Shown piece after piece: positions 1-6,960 of a stretch of 13,133 nt of DNA; the stretch's first letter is position 1, and every line of letters begins with the position of its first letter. The notes under the pieces were generated by a model. The model did no database searches and had not been told where the DNA came from. It saw only the letters and a list, made by a program, of their open reading frames with translations. The DNA is from Methanoregula sp. UBA276 (GTDB lineage Archaea > Halobacteriota > Methanomicrobia > Methanomicrobiales > Methanospirillaceae), in assembly GCA_002508495.1 (NCBI GenBank), contig DANA01000065.1, positions 1 through 13,133 on the forward strand, read 5' to 3'. The position numbers were made by a program, and so were the translations under genes.

Positions 1-1281
1 CGCGAGGAGATCGTGATCGAGGCCATCAACAACGGGGCAGACTTCTATCTCCAGAAGGGCGGCGACCCGGTTGCCCAGTTTGCCGAACTGGCCCATAAGA
101 TCAAAAATGCCGTGGAACGCCGGCGGGCGGTGGCAGCGCTTAAGACCAGCGAGAGGAAATACCGGCACCTGTACCGCCACGCGCTGGTCGGACTTTTCGA
201 GACAAAACTCTCTGATGCAACCATTGTTGCCTGCAACCAGAAATACTGTGACCTGGCAGGTTTCTCGTCAATCGAGGAAGCGATAGGACAAAGCGTCATC
301 CCGCTATACCGGAACCCTGCTGACCGCACCCGTGTCAGCGAACGGCTCCGAAGCCGGGGATTTGTTGAGAACTGCGAGTTTCAGTTTGTCAACCGGAAGA
401 CCGGCCAACCATTCTGGGGCCAGTTCTCTGCCCGGATGGATTGTGCAAATGATGTTGCGGAAGGGACGATTATCGACGTCACGGAACGAAAACTTGCCGT
501 CGAGAACCTGCGGATGAGCGAGGAGAAGTACCGTCTCCTGACCGAGAACACCACGGATATCATGTATGCGTTGGATATTGGGGGGCATATCACCCACATC
601 AGTCCCCGCATAGAACGGTACGGGTATCTTCCGGAGCAGCTGGTCGGTCATCACATTTCTGAATTAATTGCAGAGGAAGATCTCGATGATGTTATGGACG
701 AATTTAAAAAAAGTCTTGCAACCGGCAGACCAACCCGTACCATTTTCCGGGTACGGAAGGGTTTTGAACAGGCCCTGTGGTTCGAGGATAATGGCGGGGT
801 CGTCCATGATGAAGACGGTCGCCCGGTGGGTATTGCGGGTGTCCTGCGTGATATCACCGAACGCCGGCAGATCGAGGATGCACTCCGGGAGAGCGAGGAG
901 ACGTTCCGCTCGCTTGTTGTCGAATCTGCAGAAGGTATCCTCCTTGTCGATGAATCCGGCACCGTGATAGAGTGGAACCCGGCACTGGAAACGATCACGG
1001 GCATCCCGCGGCATGAAGCGATCGGCATGCCCTACATCGGGATCCTGACGCGGACGTTCGTCCCTGGTGAACGGACCCCGGAACGGGTTGAAAAGATCCA
1101 GCGCTACATGGAGAATGCCCTCTCGACTGGCAAATCCGGTATGTTCGGGCGGCGGATTGCGTCGACCATACATCACCAGGACGGGAGCCGGCGCACGATC
1201 CAGCAGACCGTGTTTCCTATCCGGACCGTCCGGGGGTTCCGTGTCGGTTCGATCACCCGGGACATAACGGGCCAACACTAG
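1..1281 (+). CDS. Receiver-PAS-PAS-PAS signalling protein (5' end cut off)
   Basis: The reading frame is open from the first base, so the gene begins outside the window; 426 residues are visible. Residues 1 to about 40 are the end of a response-regulator receiver domain: 'GADFYLQKGGD' holds the conserved lysine, followed by the last helix. Three PAS/PAC units follow at roughly 50-165, 172-290 and 296-426, each opened by 'SE(E/R)K/TF/Y' and closed by 'DVTERK', 'DITERR' and 'DITGQH'. The stop comes directly after the third PAC, with no histidine-kinase or other output domain. Such proteins are common in Methanomicrobiales and are thought to be cytoplasmic sensors or phosphorylation adaptors; the ligand cannot be read from the sequence. 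It could also be a kinase gene that lost its 3' end. A GTG at position 13 is only an internal codon, because the receiver fold needs the missing upstream part. Confidence 0.85.
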   Translation, partial: REEIVIEAINNGADFYLQKGGDPVAQFAELAHKIKNAVERRRAVAALKTSERKYRHLYRHALVGLFETKLSDATIVACNQKYCDLAGFSSIEEAIGQSVIPLYRNPADRTRVSERLRSRGFVENCEFQFVNRKTGQPFWGQFSARMDCANDVAEGTIIDVTERKLAVENLRMSEEKYRLLTENTTDIMYALDIGGHITHISPRIERYGYLPEQLVGHHISELIAEEDLDDVMDEFKKSLATGRPTRTIFRVRKGFEQALWFEDNGGVVHDEDGRPVGIAGVLRDITERRQIEDALRESEETFRSLVVESAEGILLVDESGTVIEWNPALETITGIPRHEAIGMPYIGILTRTFVPGERTPERVEKIQRYMENALSTGKSGMFGRRIASTIHHQDGSRRTIQQTVFPIRTVRGFRVGSITRDITGQH

Positions 1282-1299
1282 CGGCGCCCTGCAGTCCGG

Positions 1300-1323
1300 C
1301 CTCTCGCGGGGAGGATACTCTTT
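1300..1323 (+). terminator. Candidate terminator hairpin after the receiver-PAS gene
   Basis: CCTCTC (1300-1305) pairs with GGGAGG (1309-1314) over a three-base loop, including one G-T pair, and is followed by the pyrimidine-rich ATACTCTTT. It lies 19 bases after the stop codon, in the gap between two convergent genes. The T-run is short, so this is a moderate call. Confidence 0.35.
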
Positions 1324-1399
1324 GACCGACCATGTCCTGCGGTCACGTCGCAGTCCCCGGTCCTGCGAAGAACCTGCCGGTGATCCGGTGCACGGCACC

Positions 1400-3403
1400 T
1401 CAAATGAAACGATAGGACCGTTGCGGGACCCGGATGACGAACCGTGCGCCGTTGCCCGGTGTCCCGTTCTCATGAATGGAGAATCCGGTGATGGAGAGGA
1501 TCTCGCGGATCAAAAAGAGGCCATAGCCGGTATTTTTCCCAAAGCCCCGGGAAAAGATCATCTCCTTCTCATCATCCGCAATCCCGACACCATCGTCCTC
1601 GTACACGATCGCTAATCCCTCATCATCCTCGTTGCAGGAGATCAGGATGCGGGTCACCCTCTCCCCGTGGCGCAGCGAGTTGTCGATCAGGTTGAAGAAA
1701 ACCTTCTCGATGAGCGGGTCAGCATATATTTCAAGTCCTGCGGTTGCAATGGTGATCTCGATCTGGCCCCGGTCAAGAGTCCGCAGAAGGTTCTCCAGCG
1801 TCCGGGTCACCGCAATCCACTGGGGCGGCTCCGCGCCAACATTCTGGTAGTCGCGGGTGAACACGATCTGGCGCAGGATCGTTGCCGCAATCGCGTTGAT
1901 GGCGTCGAGCATTCCGGCATTCTCCCCGTTGCCAACCTTCTTTTTTAAGATGGTGATGTATCCCTGGAGCGAGTTGATCTGGTTGATGATGTCATGCCGG
2001 GTGATACTGGTCAGCAGGGCGACCTGCTTGTTGGCCTTCCGGATGATCTCATCGGCATTTTTCCGGTCCGTGATATCCGAGATGAACCCTTCGATGGCGA
2101 GGATCTCCCCGCTATCCGAGGCAATCCCAAGGCCCTGCTCCCAGACCCACTTCTCCGCACCGGTTGAGGTGTTGATGCGGTAGATTATCTGGAAGCTCTG
2201 GCCGAGATCGATTGCTTCTTTTGTCTCGTCCCAGACGCGCTGGCGGTCGTCCGGGTGGATGAGGTCGGCATACCTGATACTGGTGTTGTCAATGAGGTCG
2301 GTAGGGGGATACCCGGTGAGGTCGGCACATCCGCCGCTCGCAAACTCCATGGTCCACGCGGGATCGAATTTGCACCGGTACGCCATGCCGGGGAGGTTGC
2401 CCATCAGGGTGGCAAGCGTGCGCTGGCTCTCCCGGAGCTGCTCCTCGGCCTTCCGACGCTCGGTGATATCGATCCCAAACGAGATGGTGGCAACAATCGA
2501 CCCCTCCTCATCGAGTACGCTGGTGTTCCACGAGATGTACCGGGTGGTGCCGTCCTTTGTACGGATCGGGCTCTCGAACTGTTCCGGGATCCCGGCAGCG
2601 ACAAGGCGCCGGAACCCTGCACGGAATTCTGCGAACCGCTCTTCCGGGATAAGTACGTCCAGGCCGCTCTTTCCGAGGATCTCATCGCGGGAGTAGCCGG
2701 TGACCTCCTCTGCTGCCCGGTTGAAGATGGTGCATGTTCCCTGCGGATCGAGACCAATGACCATGGCGTTGGCCGTTGCGATCAGGTTCTCGGCAAAATC
2801 GCGGGCATGGACCAGTTCGGCAGTGCGTTCCCGCACCCGTTCTTCGAGATCCTTCTGGTAGGTCTTCATCTCCGTGATGTCTTCAAGAATCACCCCGACC
2901 GCCCGGTCGCCGCTCTCGAACGTGAGCGGGATGCATTTCATCCGGAAGTACCGGGAAGCGTCGATGAGCTCGAACACGGCTTCCCGCACGCCTCCCTCGC
3001 CTTCGAGCGCCCGCTCGATACAGGCAAGTTCGGCAGGCAAAAAGTGCGGGGCAACGGGAGACTGGTCAAGCCGGGCTCCTTTGAGGGCATCTTTTGTCGT
3101 GGTAAAGAAGGTGACGAACGGCTCGTTGACCTGCTGGATGAAGAGATCATCATCAAGGATGAGGATGAGATCGGAGGCCAGGCTGAGCAGGTTGGTGAGC
3201 GGGACGCGCTGGGTGAGCGAGAAGAGTTTTGCCGAGCCCAGCGTCCGCATCTCGGCATTCCCGGTGAGGACGAAATTGTTGAGGTATTTTGCCGCAGTGG
3301 ACCGGTTGAGAGCGAGCTTCTTTGAGACCTCCTCGATGGTGAGGCCCTTGGGGTGTGTCCTCAACAGTTCCCTGATTGTAACTTCCTCGTTTTCCCGTGC
3401 CAT
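1400..3403 (-). CDS. Winged-HTH / PAS / PAS / PAS sensor histidine kinase
   Basis: The protein is 667 residues when started at the ATG at 3403. Residues 7-66 form a winged helix-turn-helix ('LTIEEVSKKLALNRSTAAKY'). PAS domains follow at about 72-180, 201-315 and 326-448, with a charged coiled linker near 180-200. The transmitter has its phosphoacceptor histidine at H470 ('SITRHDIINQ'), an N box at 571-578 ('NLIDNSLR'), a G1 box at 603-607 ('DDGVG') and a G2 box near 621-629 ('FGKNTGYGL'). There is no membrane segment, so it should be a cytoplasmic ATP-dependent autokinase that may also bind DNA. An in-frame ATG at 3442 lies two bases past the TATA box and cannot be in the transcript; the 3403 ATG has GAGGGG just upstream and a leader of about 20 bases. 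It is divergent from the first chemoreceptor gene. The ligand and partner regulator are unknown. Confidence 0.9.
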   Translation of the reverse strand: MARENEEVTIRELLRTHPKGLTIEEVSKKLALNRSTAAKYLNNFVLTGNAEMRTLGSAKLFSLTQRVPLTNLLSLASDLILILDDDLFIQQVNEPFVTFFTTTKDALKGARLDQSPVAPHFLPAELACIERALEGEGGVREAVFELIDASRYFRMKCIPLTFESGDRAVGVILEDITEMKTYQKDLEERVRERTAELVHARDFAENLIATANAMVIGLDPQGTCTIFNRAAEEVTGYSRDEILGKSGLDVLIPEERFAEFRAGFRRLVAAGIPEQFESPIRTKDGTTRYISWNTSVLDEEGSIVATISFGIDITERRKAEEQLRESQRTLATLMGNLPGMAYRCKFDPAWTMEFASGGCADLTGYPPTDLIDNTSIRYADLIHPDDRQRVWDETKEAIDLGQSFQIIYRINTSTGAEKWVWEQGLGIASDSGEILAIEGFISDITDRKNADEIIRKANKQVALLTSITRHDIINQINSLQGYITILKKKVGNGENAGMLDAINAIAATILRQIVFTRDYQNVGAEPPQWIAVTRTLENLLRTLDRGQIEITIATAGLEIYADPLIEKVFFNLIDNSLRHGERVTRILISCNEDDEGLAIVYEDDGVGIADDEKEMIFSRGFGKNTGYGLFLIREILSITGFSIHENGTPGNGARFVIRVPQRSYRFI

Positions 3404-3443
3404 GCGGCCCCTCGTAATGATGAACAGTTGTTTGATCACCATC

Positions 3444-3451
3444 TATATAAA
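3444..3451 (-). promoter_or_regulatory. TATA box of the HTH-kinase gene
   Basis: Read on the minus strand this is TTTATATA, a near-perfect archaeal TATA box. It lies about 45 bases before the ATG at 3403. Initiation some 25 bases downstream (about 3422) would give a leader of roughly 20 bases holding the GAGGGG ribosome site. This placement rules out the upstream ATG at 3442. Confidence 0.7.
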
Positions 3452-3480
3452 TCAGCAGTAATCGACATCGCTGATAAGCA

Positions 3481-3494
3481 TTGATAATCATCAA
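3481..3494. repeat. Inverted repeat between the two divergent TATA boxes
   Basis: TTGAT-AATC-ATCAA is a perfect five-base inverted repeat with a four-base centre, lying between the two promoters. A second, longer-spaced pair, ATCAGC (3451-3456) and GCTGAT (3470-3475), starts at the edge of the kinase TATA box. Positions like these suit an operator acting on both genes. That the HTH-kinase binds here is only a guess. Confidence 0.35.
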
Positions 3495-3505
3495 AGCAAC
3501 AAAAG

Positions 3506-3513
3506 TATAAATA
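3506..3513 (+). promoter_or_regulatory. TATA box of the first mcp-cheW operon
   Basis: TATAAATA follows an A-rich stretch and fits the archaeal TATA consensus. Initiation about 25 bases downstream (near 3535) gives a long 5' leader of about 145 bases before the receptor start at 3680. It is the only clear promoter I found upstream of the two rightward mcp-cheW pairs, so it may serve both. Confidence 0.65.
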
Positions 3514-3541
3514 CTATTATGAAAAAAGGGGATCTGGTGCA

Positions 3542-3570
3542 ACCCGTGCCGGTTTTTCCGGCACCCGGGT
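3542..3570 (+). promoter_or_regulatory. Strong hairpin in the 5' leader of the first mcp
   Basis: ACCCGTGCCGG (3542-3552) pairs with CCGGCA and CGGGT (3558-3563 and 3566-3570). This gives 11 base pairs, a two-base CC bulge and a TTTTT loop. It begins just after the predicted start of transcription and is not followed by a T-run, so it is not a normal terminator. It could stabilise the mRNA or act as a regulatory leader element. No known riboswitch class is recognisable. Confidence 0.45.
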
Positions 3571-3679
3571 CGCATTTATCGCCGGTCCATCCTCCGCGGC
3601 ATTCGGGTGTCACACCTGGTTGAACGGGCACGGGGGGAAGCCGGTACAGATGCAAAAAGGGAACGACGAGGTTATGGAT

Positions 3680-5791
3680 ATGAGTTTCATCGATGACATG
3701 AAAATTGGGAAGAAACTGATTGGCGGGTTTTTGATCGTTGTGGTCATCCTTGCCATCGTTGCTGCGTATGGGTACATCAATGCCCAGAATGCGGCAACCC
3801 GCAGTGCACAGATGTATGAAGACGCCACCATCCCGATATCTCTGCTTGGGGATGTGCAGGCAGACTTCCAGCAGTTACGCGCGGAGATATACCGTTTTAT
3901 CTACGTTCCTGAAGCCCGGTCCGGGCTTGATGCAACCATGAATCAGTTGGACTCGAATATCCAGAAGAACATGGGTGAATACCGGAACCGGCAATTATCC
4001 GCTGCTGAACAGACAACCCTTGCAAAGTTCGATACCAACTATGCAGAATTCATGAGGCTCTACCGCGCCACCACGGACGCTGCACGGGCCAACAATATGG
4101 AAAAAGTCAATGCCGACCTTGCTGCCGGCTCTCCGCTTATCAACGCCCGCACCACAACCGTAGCAACGTACAAAGAACTCATTGAGATGAACACGAATAA
4201 GGCAAAAGATCTTGCAGATGCAACTGCAGCGGATGCTGCAACAGCGAGCATGTTCCTTGGAATTCTGACCGTAGTTGGGATTGTCATTGCACTTGCTGTC
4301 GCAATCACACTCACCCGGGGGATCACCGGCCCGGTCAATATGGTTGCAGCTAACCTTAAGGAACTCAGTATGGGGCACCTTGGCAACCGGTTGAACATGA
4401 ACAGGAAAGACGAGGTTGGTGAGATGGCAACGGTTATGGACCGATTCTCAGATGATCTCCAGAACGGTATGGTCGGTACGATGCAGAAGATCGCCAGTGG
4501 TGACCTTAGTACCGAAATGACTGCAAAGGATAATCGTGATGAGATCACACCGGCCCTGATGACCACCATCGTCTCTATCCGCGCTCTTGTTGCCGAGGCT
4601 AACATGCTCTCAAAAGCCGCGGTTGCCGGCCAGCTCTCGACCCGCGGGAACGCGGAGAAGTTCAAAGGTGGGTACCGGGATGTAATCACGGGGATCAACG
4701 AGACCCTTGATGCCGTGGTCAAGCCGGTCAACGAGGCGATGCATGTCTCCAATGAATATGCACAGGGGAACTTCACCGCCCGGTTTGATGAGAAGATTAC
4801 CGTCCAGGGCGACTTTGTAACGTTCAAGCAGGGACTCAACAACATCGGCATCCAGGTATCAAAGGCCCTGGAAAGTATCAACCAGCAGGTCGGGGACCTT
4901 GCGGCAAGCGCCGAAGAAGCCAATGCAAGTGTTGAGGAAGTCTCGGCGGGCTCAGCACAGGTTGCGAAGAACGCGAGCGGCGTGAGCATCAATGCCGAGA
5001 AAGCAACGCAGGGTGTTGAGCAGGTCCAGCGCGCCATGGAGGACCTCTCCCACACGGTCCAGGACGTTGCGACCAAGTCGGAGATGGTGGCAAAACTCGT
5101 CCAGGACACCACGACCTTCTCGCAGGAGGGCATGGAACTTGCCAAGAAGACCGAGAAGGGCATGCAGGGAATTACCAAATCAAGCACTGACGTGAACCAG
5201 ATCATCGGTGAGATCAAGAGCCAGATGGACAAGATCTCCGAGATTGTCAACCTCATCACCGACCTTGCCAACCAGACCAACCTGCTTGCCCTCAACGCGG
5301 CTATCGAGGCCGCCCGGGCCGGCGATGCGGGACGCGGGTTTGCGGTTGTTGCAACCGAAGTCAAGTCGCTTGCCGTTGAATCCGCCGCATCAGCCGAACG
5401 CATTGCCGGGATGATCCAGAACCTCCAGCGCCAGACCGAGAGTGCCGTTGACGCCGTCTCGGCTTCGAATGTTGGCGTTAAGGAAGGAAGCGAAGCATTG
5501 CAGGAGACCCTTGACAGTTTCAACAAGATTGTCACGGCCATCGACAAGATCAGCCAGAATGTCAGCGAAGTCGCCGCTGCCGCAGAAGAGCAGGCAGCTT
5601 CGGTCGAGGAAGTCACCGCGAGCGTCAACGAAGTCGGCGGACTCATGCAGAACACGACTTCCGAAGCAACTGACGCCGCTGCAGCAAGCGAGGAGTCCAG
5701 TGCCGCTATCGACCAGATCACCAAGGTCGTTGCCAACGTCAATGCCATTGTCGACAAGGTCACCAAGGAAGTCTCCAAATTCCGTGTATAG
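3680..5791 (+). CDS. Methyl-accepting chemotaxis protein, four-helix-bundle sensor with several HAMP units
   Basis: 703 residues. The chosen ATG at 3680 has GAGGT (3668-3672) seven bases upstream; an ATG at 3674 is too close to that site, and TTG 3620 and ATG 3650 lack one. TM1 is about 14-32, an extracytoplasmic helical region resembling the 4HB_MCP fold spans about 33-187, and TM2 is about 191-212 ('GILTVVGIVIALAVAI'). HAMP follows ('GITGPV...DEVGEM'), then two or three further HAMP-like units to about 390, including 'KIASGDLS' and 'YAQGNFTARF'. The signalling coiled coil has the CheA/CheW-binding tip at about 521-565 ('NLLALNAAIEAARAG'). No CheR-binding pentapeptide follows at the C-terminus ('EVSKFRV'). 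It should be an inner-membrane receptor relaying an unidentified stimulus to CheA, with the adjacent cheW as partner. Confidence 0.93.
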   Translation: MSFIDDMKIGKKLIGGFLIVVVILAIVAAYGYINAQNAATRSAQMYEDATIPISLLGDVQADFQQLRAEIYRFIYVPEARSGLDATMNQLDSNIQKNMGEYRNRQLSAAEQTTLAKFDTNYAEFMRLYRATTDAARANNMEKVNADLAAGSPLINARTTTVATYKELIEMNTNKAKDLADATAADAATASMFLGILTVVGIVIALAVAITLTRGITGPVNMVAANLKELSMGHLGNRLNMNRKDEVGEMATVMDRFSDDLQNGMVGTMQKIASGDLSTEMTAKDNRDEITPALMTTIVSIRALVAEANMLSKAAVAGQLSTRGNAEKFKGGYRDVITGINETLDAVVKPVNEAMHVSNEYAQGNFTARFDEKITVQGDFVTFKQGLNNIGIQVSKALESINQQVGDLAASAEEANASVEEVSAGSAQVAKNASGVSINAEKATQGVEQVQRAMEDLSHTVQDVATKSEMVAKLVQDTTTFSQEGMELAKKTEKGMQGITKSSTDVNQIIGEIKSQMDKISEIVNLITDLANQTNLLALNAAIEAARAGDAGRGFAVVATEVKSLAVESAASAERIAGMIQNLQRQTESAVDAVSASNVGVKEGSEALQETLDSFNKIVTAIDKISQNVSEVAAAAEEQAASVEEVTASVNEVGGLMQNTTSEATDAAAASEESSAAIDQITKVVANVNAIVDKVTKEVSKFRV
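5267..5328 (+). repeat. 62-base tract identical to 9031-9092 (first copy)
   Basis: This tract encodes part of the receptor signalling tip and is identical base for base to 9031-9092 in the second receptor, including all synonymous sites. The flanking codons differ synonymously between the two genes. It is either a trace of gene conversion or recent exchange, or very strong codon constraint. Confidence 0.85.
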
Positions 5792-5803
5792 GAGGATCCT
5801 GCC

Positions 5804-6373
5804 ATGACAAAAACGGCAACAGAAAACTATCATGACGCCATAGCTGCGAGCACGGTAACCGGAGTCCCGAATGGGACTCCTGCAACCGGAAACCAGCATC
5901 AGGCAGGCAAGCTGCAGGTTGTGGAGTTCCTGCTGGGAAAGGAGCATTACGCTGTCGATCTCTTCGATGTGCGGGAGGTAGTGGAATACACCACCATCAC
6001 CCAGCTCCCCAACACGCCATCGTACATGAAAGGCATCATCGATCTCCGGGGCGAGATCACCACCATCATCGACTTAAAAGAACGCCTCAACATCGATGAA
6101 AAATCCGACCAGCCCATCGAGAACAGCCGGATCATCGTCCTTGACGAGAAGATCACGAAAGCCAAGACCGGCATCCTCGTTGATGATGTGCTCGCCGTTT
6201 CAACGTTCGAGCGCGGAGACATCGATTCCACGTCAGCATCCGAGGGCCGCGAAGATGCGGCTATTCTCGGCATCATCAAAAAGAAGATCAAGGAAAAAGA
6301 GCAGGAGCGCCACGAGCTCATCATCTGGATCGACATCCGGCACCTGCTCCGTGATATCGGCGAAGCAGAGTGA
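5804..6373 (+). CDS. cheW: CheW-family chemotaxis coupling protein (first copy)
   Basis: 189 residues. The ribosome site AGGAGG (5790-5795) overlaps the receptor's TAG stop and sits eight bases before the ATG, so the two genes are one operon with a 12-base gap. After a polar, probably disordered N-terminal extension of about 34 residues, the CheW fold begins at 'LQVVEFLLGKEHYAVD'. It continues with 'VREVVEY', 'PSYMKGIIDLRGEITTIIDL' and 'TGILVDDVLAVSTF'. CheW links receptor tips to the CheA kinase. The C-terminal third holds a Lys/Glu-rich stretch ('KKKIKEKEQERH') just before the last strand, not usual in the bacterial protein; the second copy has it too. No receiver or kinase domain is attached. 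A CheA gene is not in the window. Confidence 0.95.
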   Translation: MTKTATENYHDAIAASTVTGVPNGTPATGNQHQAGKLQVVEFLLGKEHYAVDLFDVREVVEYTTITQLPNTPSYMKGIIDLRGEITTIIDLKERLNIDEKSDQPIENSRIIVLDEKITKAKTGILVDDVLAVSTFERGDIDSTSASEGREDAAILGIIKKKIKEKEQERHELIIWIDIRHLLRDIGEAE

Positions 6374-6439
6374 CCCAAAGTTCTACAGTACCCGCTCACG
6401 AGGTAACACCTGGGATGAAAAAAGGAAAAGGAGTGTTTT

Positions 6440-6604
6440 GTGGAAATGTCAGCAGCCGATGTGAAAGAGATTGTATATCACTGTGAATGCCGGCGGTTCG
6501 TTAAGGGAACCCCGACGGAACCCTGCTTCTGCCATGAATGCGGCAGGGAGCATGCGCCATCAGATCCCCCGGTCGCGACCAGCGTGACCGCGGCGGCATC
6601 GTAA
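6440..6604 (+). CDS. Small cysteine-rich, probably zinc-binding protein
   Basis: 54 residues beginning at a GTG; GGAGTG (6430-6435) lies four bases before it. An in-frame ATG two codons later (6446) is the alternative start. Five cysteines (C15, C17, C29, C31, C34) and nearby histidines (H14, H32, H38) give C-x-C-x11-C-x-C-x2-C, the look of a compact zinc ribbon or knuckle; the tail ('PSDPPVATSVTAAAS') seems disordered. The gene is 66 bases after cheW, on the same strand, with no terminator visible between, so it is probably co-transcribed with the chemotaxis genes. I do not recognise the family. It could be an adaptor, a small nucleic-acid-binding protein or a redox/metal-responsive protein. 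The good ribosome site and the patterned cysteines argue that it is real. Confidence 0.6.
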   Translation: MEMSAADVKEIVYHCECRRFVKGTPTEPCFCHECGREHAPSDPPVATSVTAAAS

Positions 6605-6670
6605 CGTACAGGTGACTAAAAACCCGTTGGAAAAAAAACTCAGCAGATAACGGGAATCCTGGAGAAGATC

Positions 6671-6841
6671 ATGGAACATGAAGAAACGACGATTGCAGTG
6701 CAGGCACTCTGGCTGCAGTACAAGGGGCTGGTGACAGAATCCGCCAAAGGACCGGTCCAGCTGGACAATGCAGCATGGCAGACCATGCCGCCGGAACTGA
6801 ATGAACTTCCGGGAATTGACGGGCTCATGGTCGCAATGTAG
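6671..6841 (+). CDS. Small hypothetical protein, 56 residues
   Basis: The ATG at 6671 has GGAG (6661-6664) six bases upstream, and no other usual start codon lies between it and the preceding in-frame stop. The product is acidic and partly helical at the start ('TIAVQALWLQYKGLV'), then 'GPVQLDNAAWQTMPPELNEL', ending 'GLMVAM'. It has no signal peptide, membrane segment or known motif, and I do not recognise it. It lies between the cysteine-rich small gene and the second receptor, same strand, probably in the same transcript. It could be an accessory of the receptor system, but the sequence gives no functional clue. Confidence 0.5.
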   Translation: MEHEETTIAVQALWLQYKGLVTESAKGPVQLDNAAWQTMPPELNELPGIDGLMVAM

Positions 6842-6884
6842 GGACCACGGGCTCAATTCCGGTGTGAGAAAAAACTGAATGAAC
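6795..6884 (+). repeat. 12-base direct repeat, AACTGAATGAAC, at 6795-6806 and 6873-6884
   Basis: Two exact copies start 78 bases apart, one inside the end of the 56-residue gene and one in the gap before the second receptor. The same stretch holds several TTCCGG motifs. It may be a small local duplication or a regulatory repeat; no function can be assigned. Confidence 0.4.
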
Positions 6885-6910
6885 AACGAGTGTGGTGATT
6901 CCGGCCCGGT

Positions 6911-6922
6911 GGTTCCGGAACC
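6911..6922. promoter_or_regulatory. 12-base perfect palindrome upstream of the second mcp
   Basis: GGTTCCGGAACC is a perfect palindrome 38 bases before the receptor start, also flanked by GGTGG and CCACC. I see no clear TATA box in this gap (6842-6960). The palindrome may be an operator or a short mRNA hairpin in an operon that reads through from upstream. Confidence 0.35.
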
Positions 6923-6960
6923 CGCTCCACCAAATAAGGAAAAAGAACAGGTGAAATGCG

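Noticed and set aside
664..1473. A 269-codon minus-strand frame opposite the receiver-PAS gene
   Set aside because: Low-complexity, Arg/Pro-rich translation without a domain; it overlaps both convergent genes and is explained by the plus-strand PAS coding sequence.
2255..3325. A 356-codon open frame on the plus strand inside the kinase gene
   Set aside because: It lies antisense to the well-supported kinase. Its product has no recognisable domain, and open antisense frames are common in GC-rich genes with this codon use.
3519..3623. A 34-codon upstream frame beginning MKKGDLV in the leader of the first receptor
   Set aside because: Its ATG is only six bases after the TATA box, so it should lie upstream of the transcript start. 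Its sequence is explained by the leader hairpin.
3620..3679. A longer N-terminus of the first receptor from TTG 3620 or ATG 3650
   Set aside because: Neither has a properly placed ribosome site, whereas ATG 3680 has GAGGT at seven bases and gives the short N-terminus before TM1 seen in the second receptor.
4060..5805. A 581-codon open frame on the minus strand opposite the first receptor
   Set aside because: The translation is a Ser/Ala/Ile-rich mirror of the receptor coiled coil with no domain. A similar mirror (8880-9773) lies opposite the second receptor, as expected of an antisense shadow.
6408..6490. A 23-codon frame (MKKGKGVFCG...) overlapping the cysteine-rich small gene
   Set aside because: Poorly spaced ribosome site, very short, and the overlapping frame has both a better start and the patterned cysteines.
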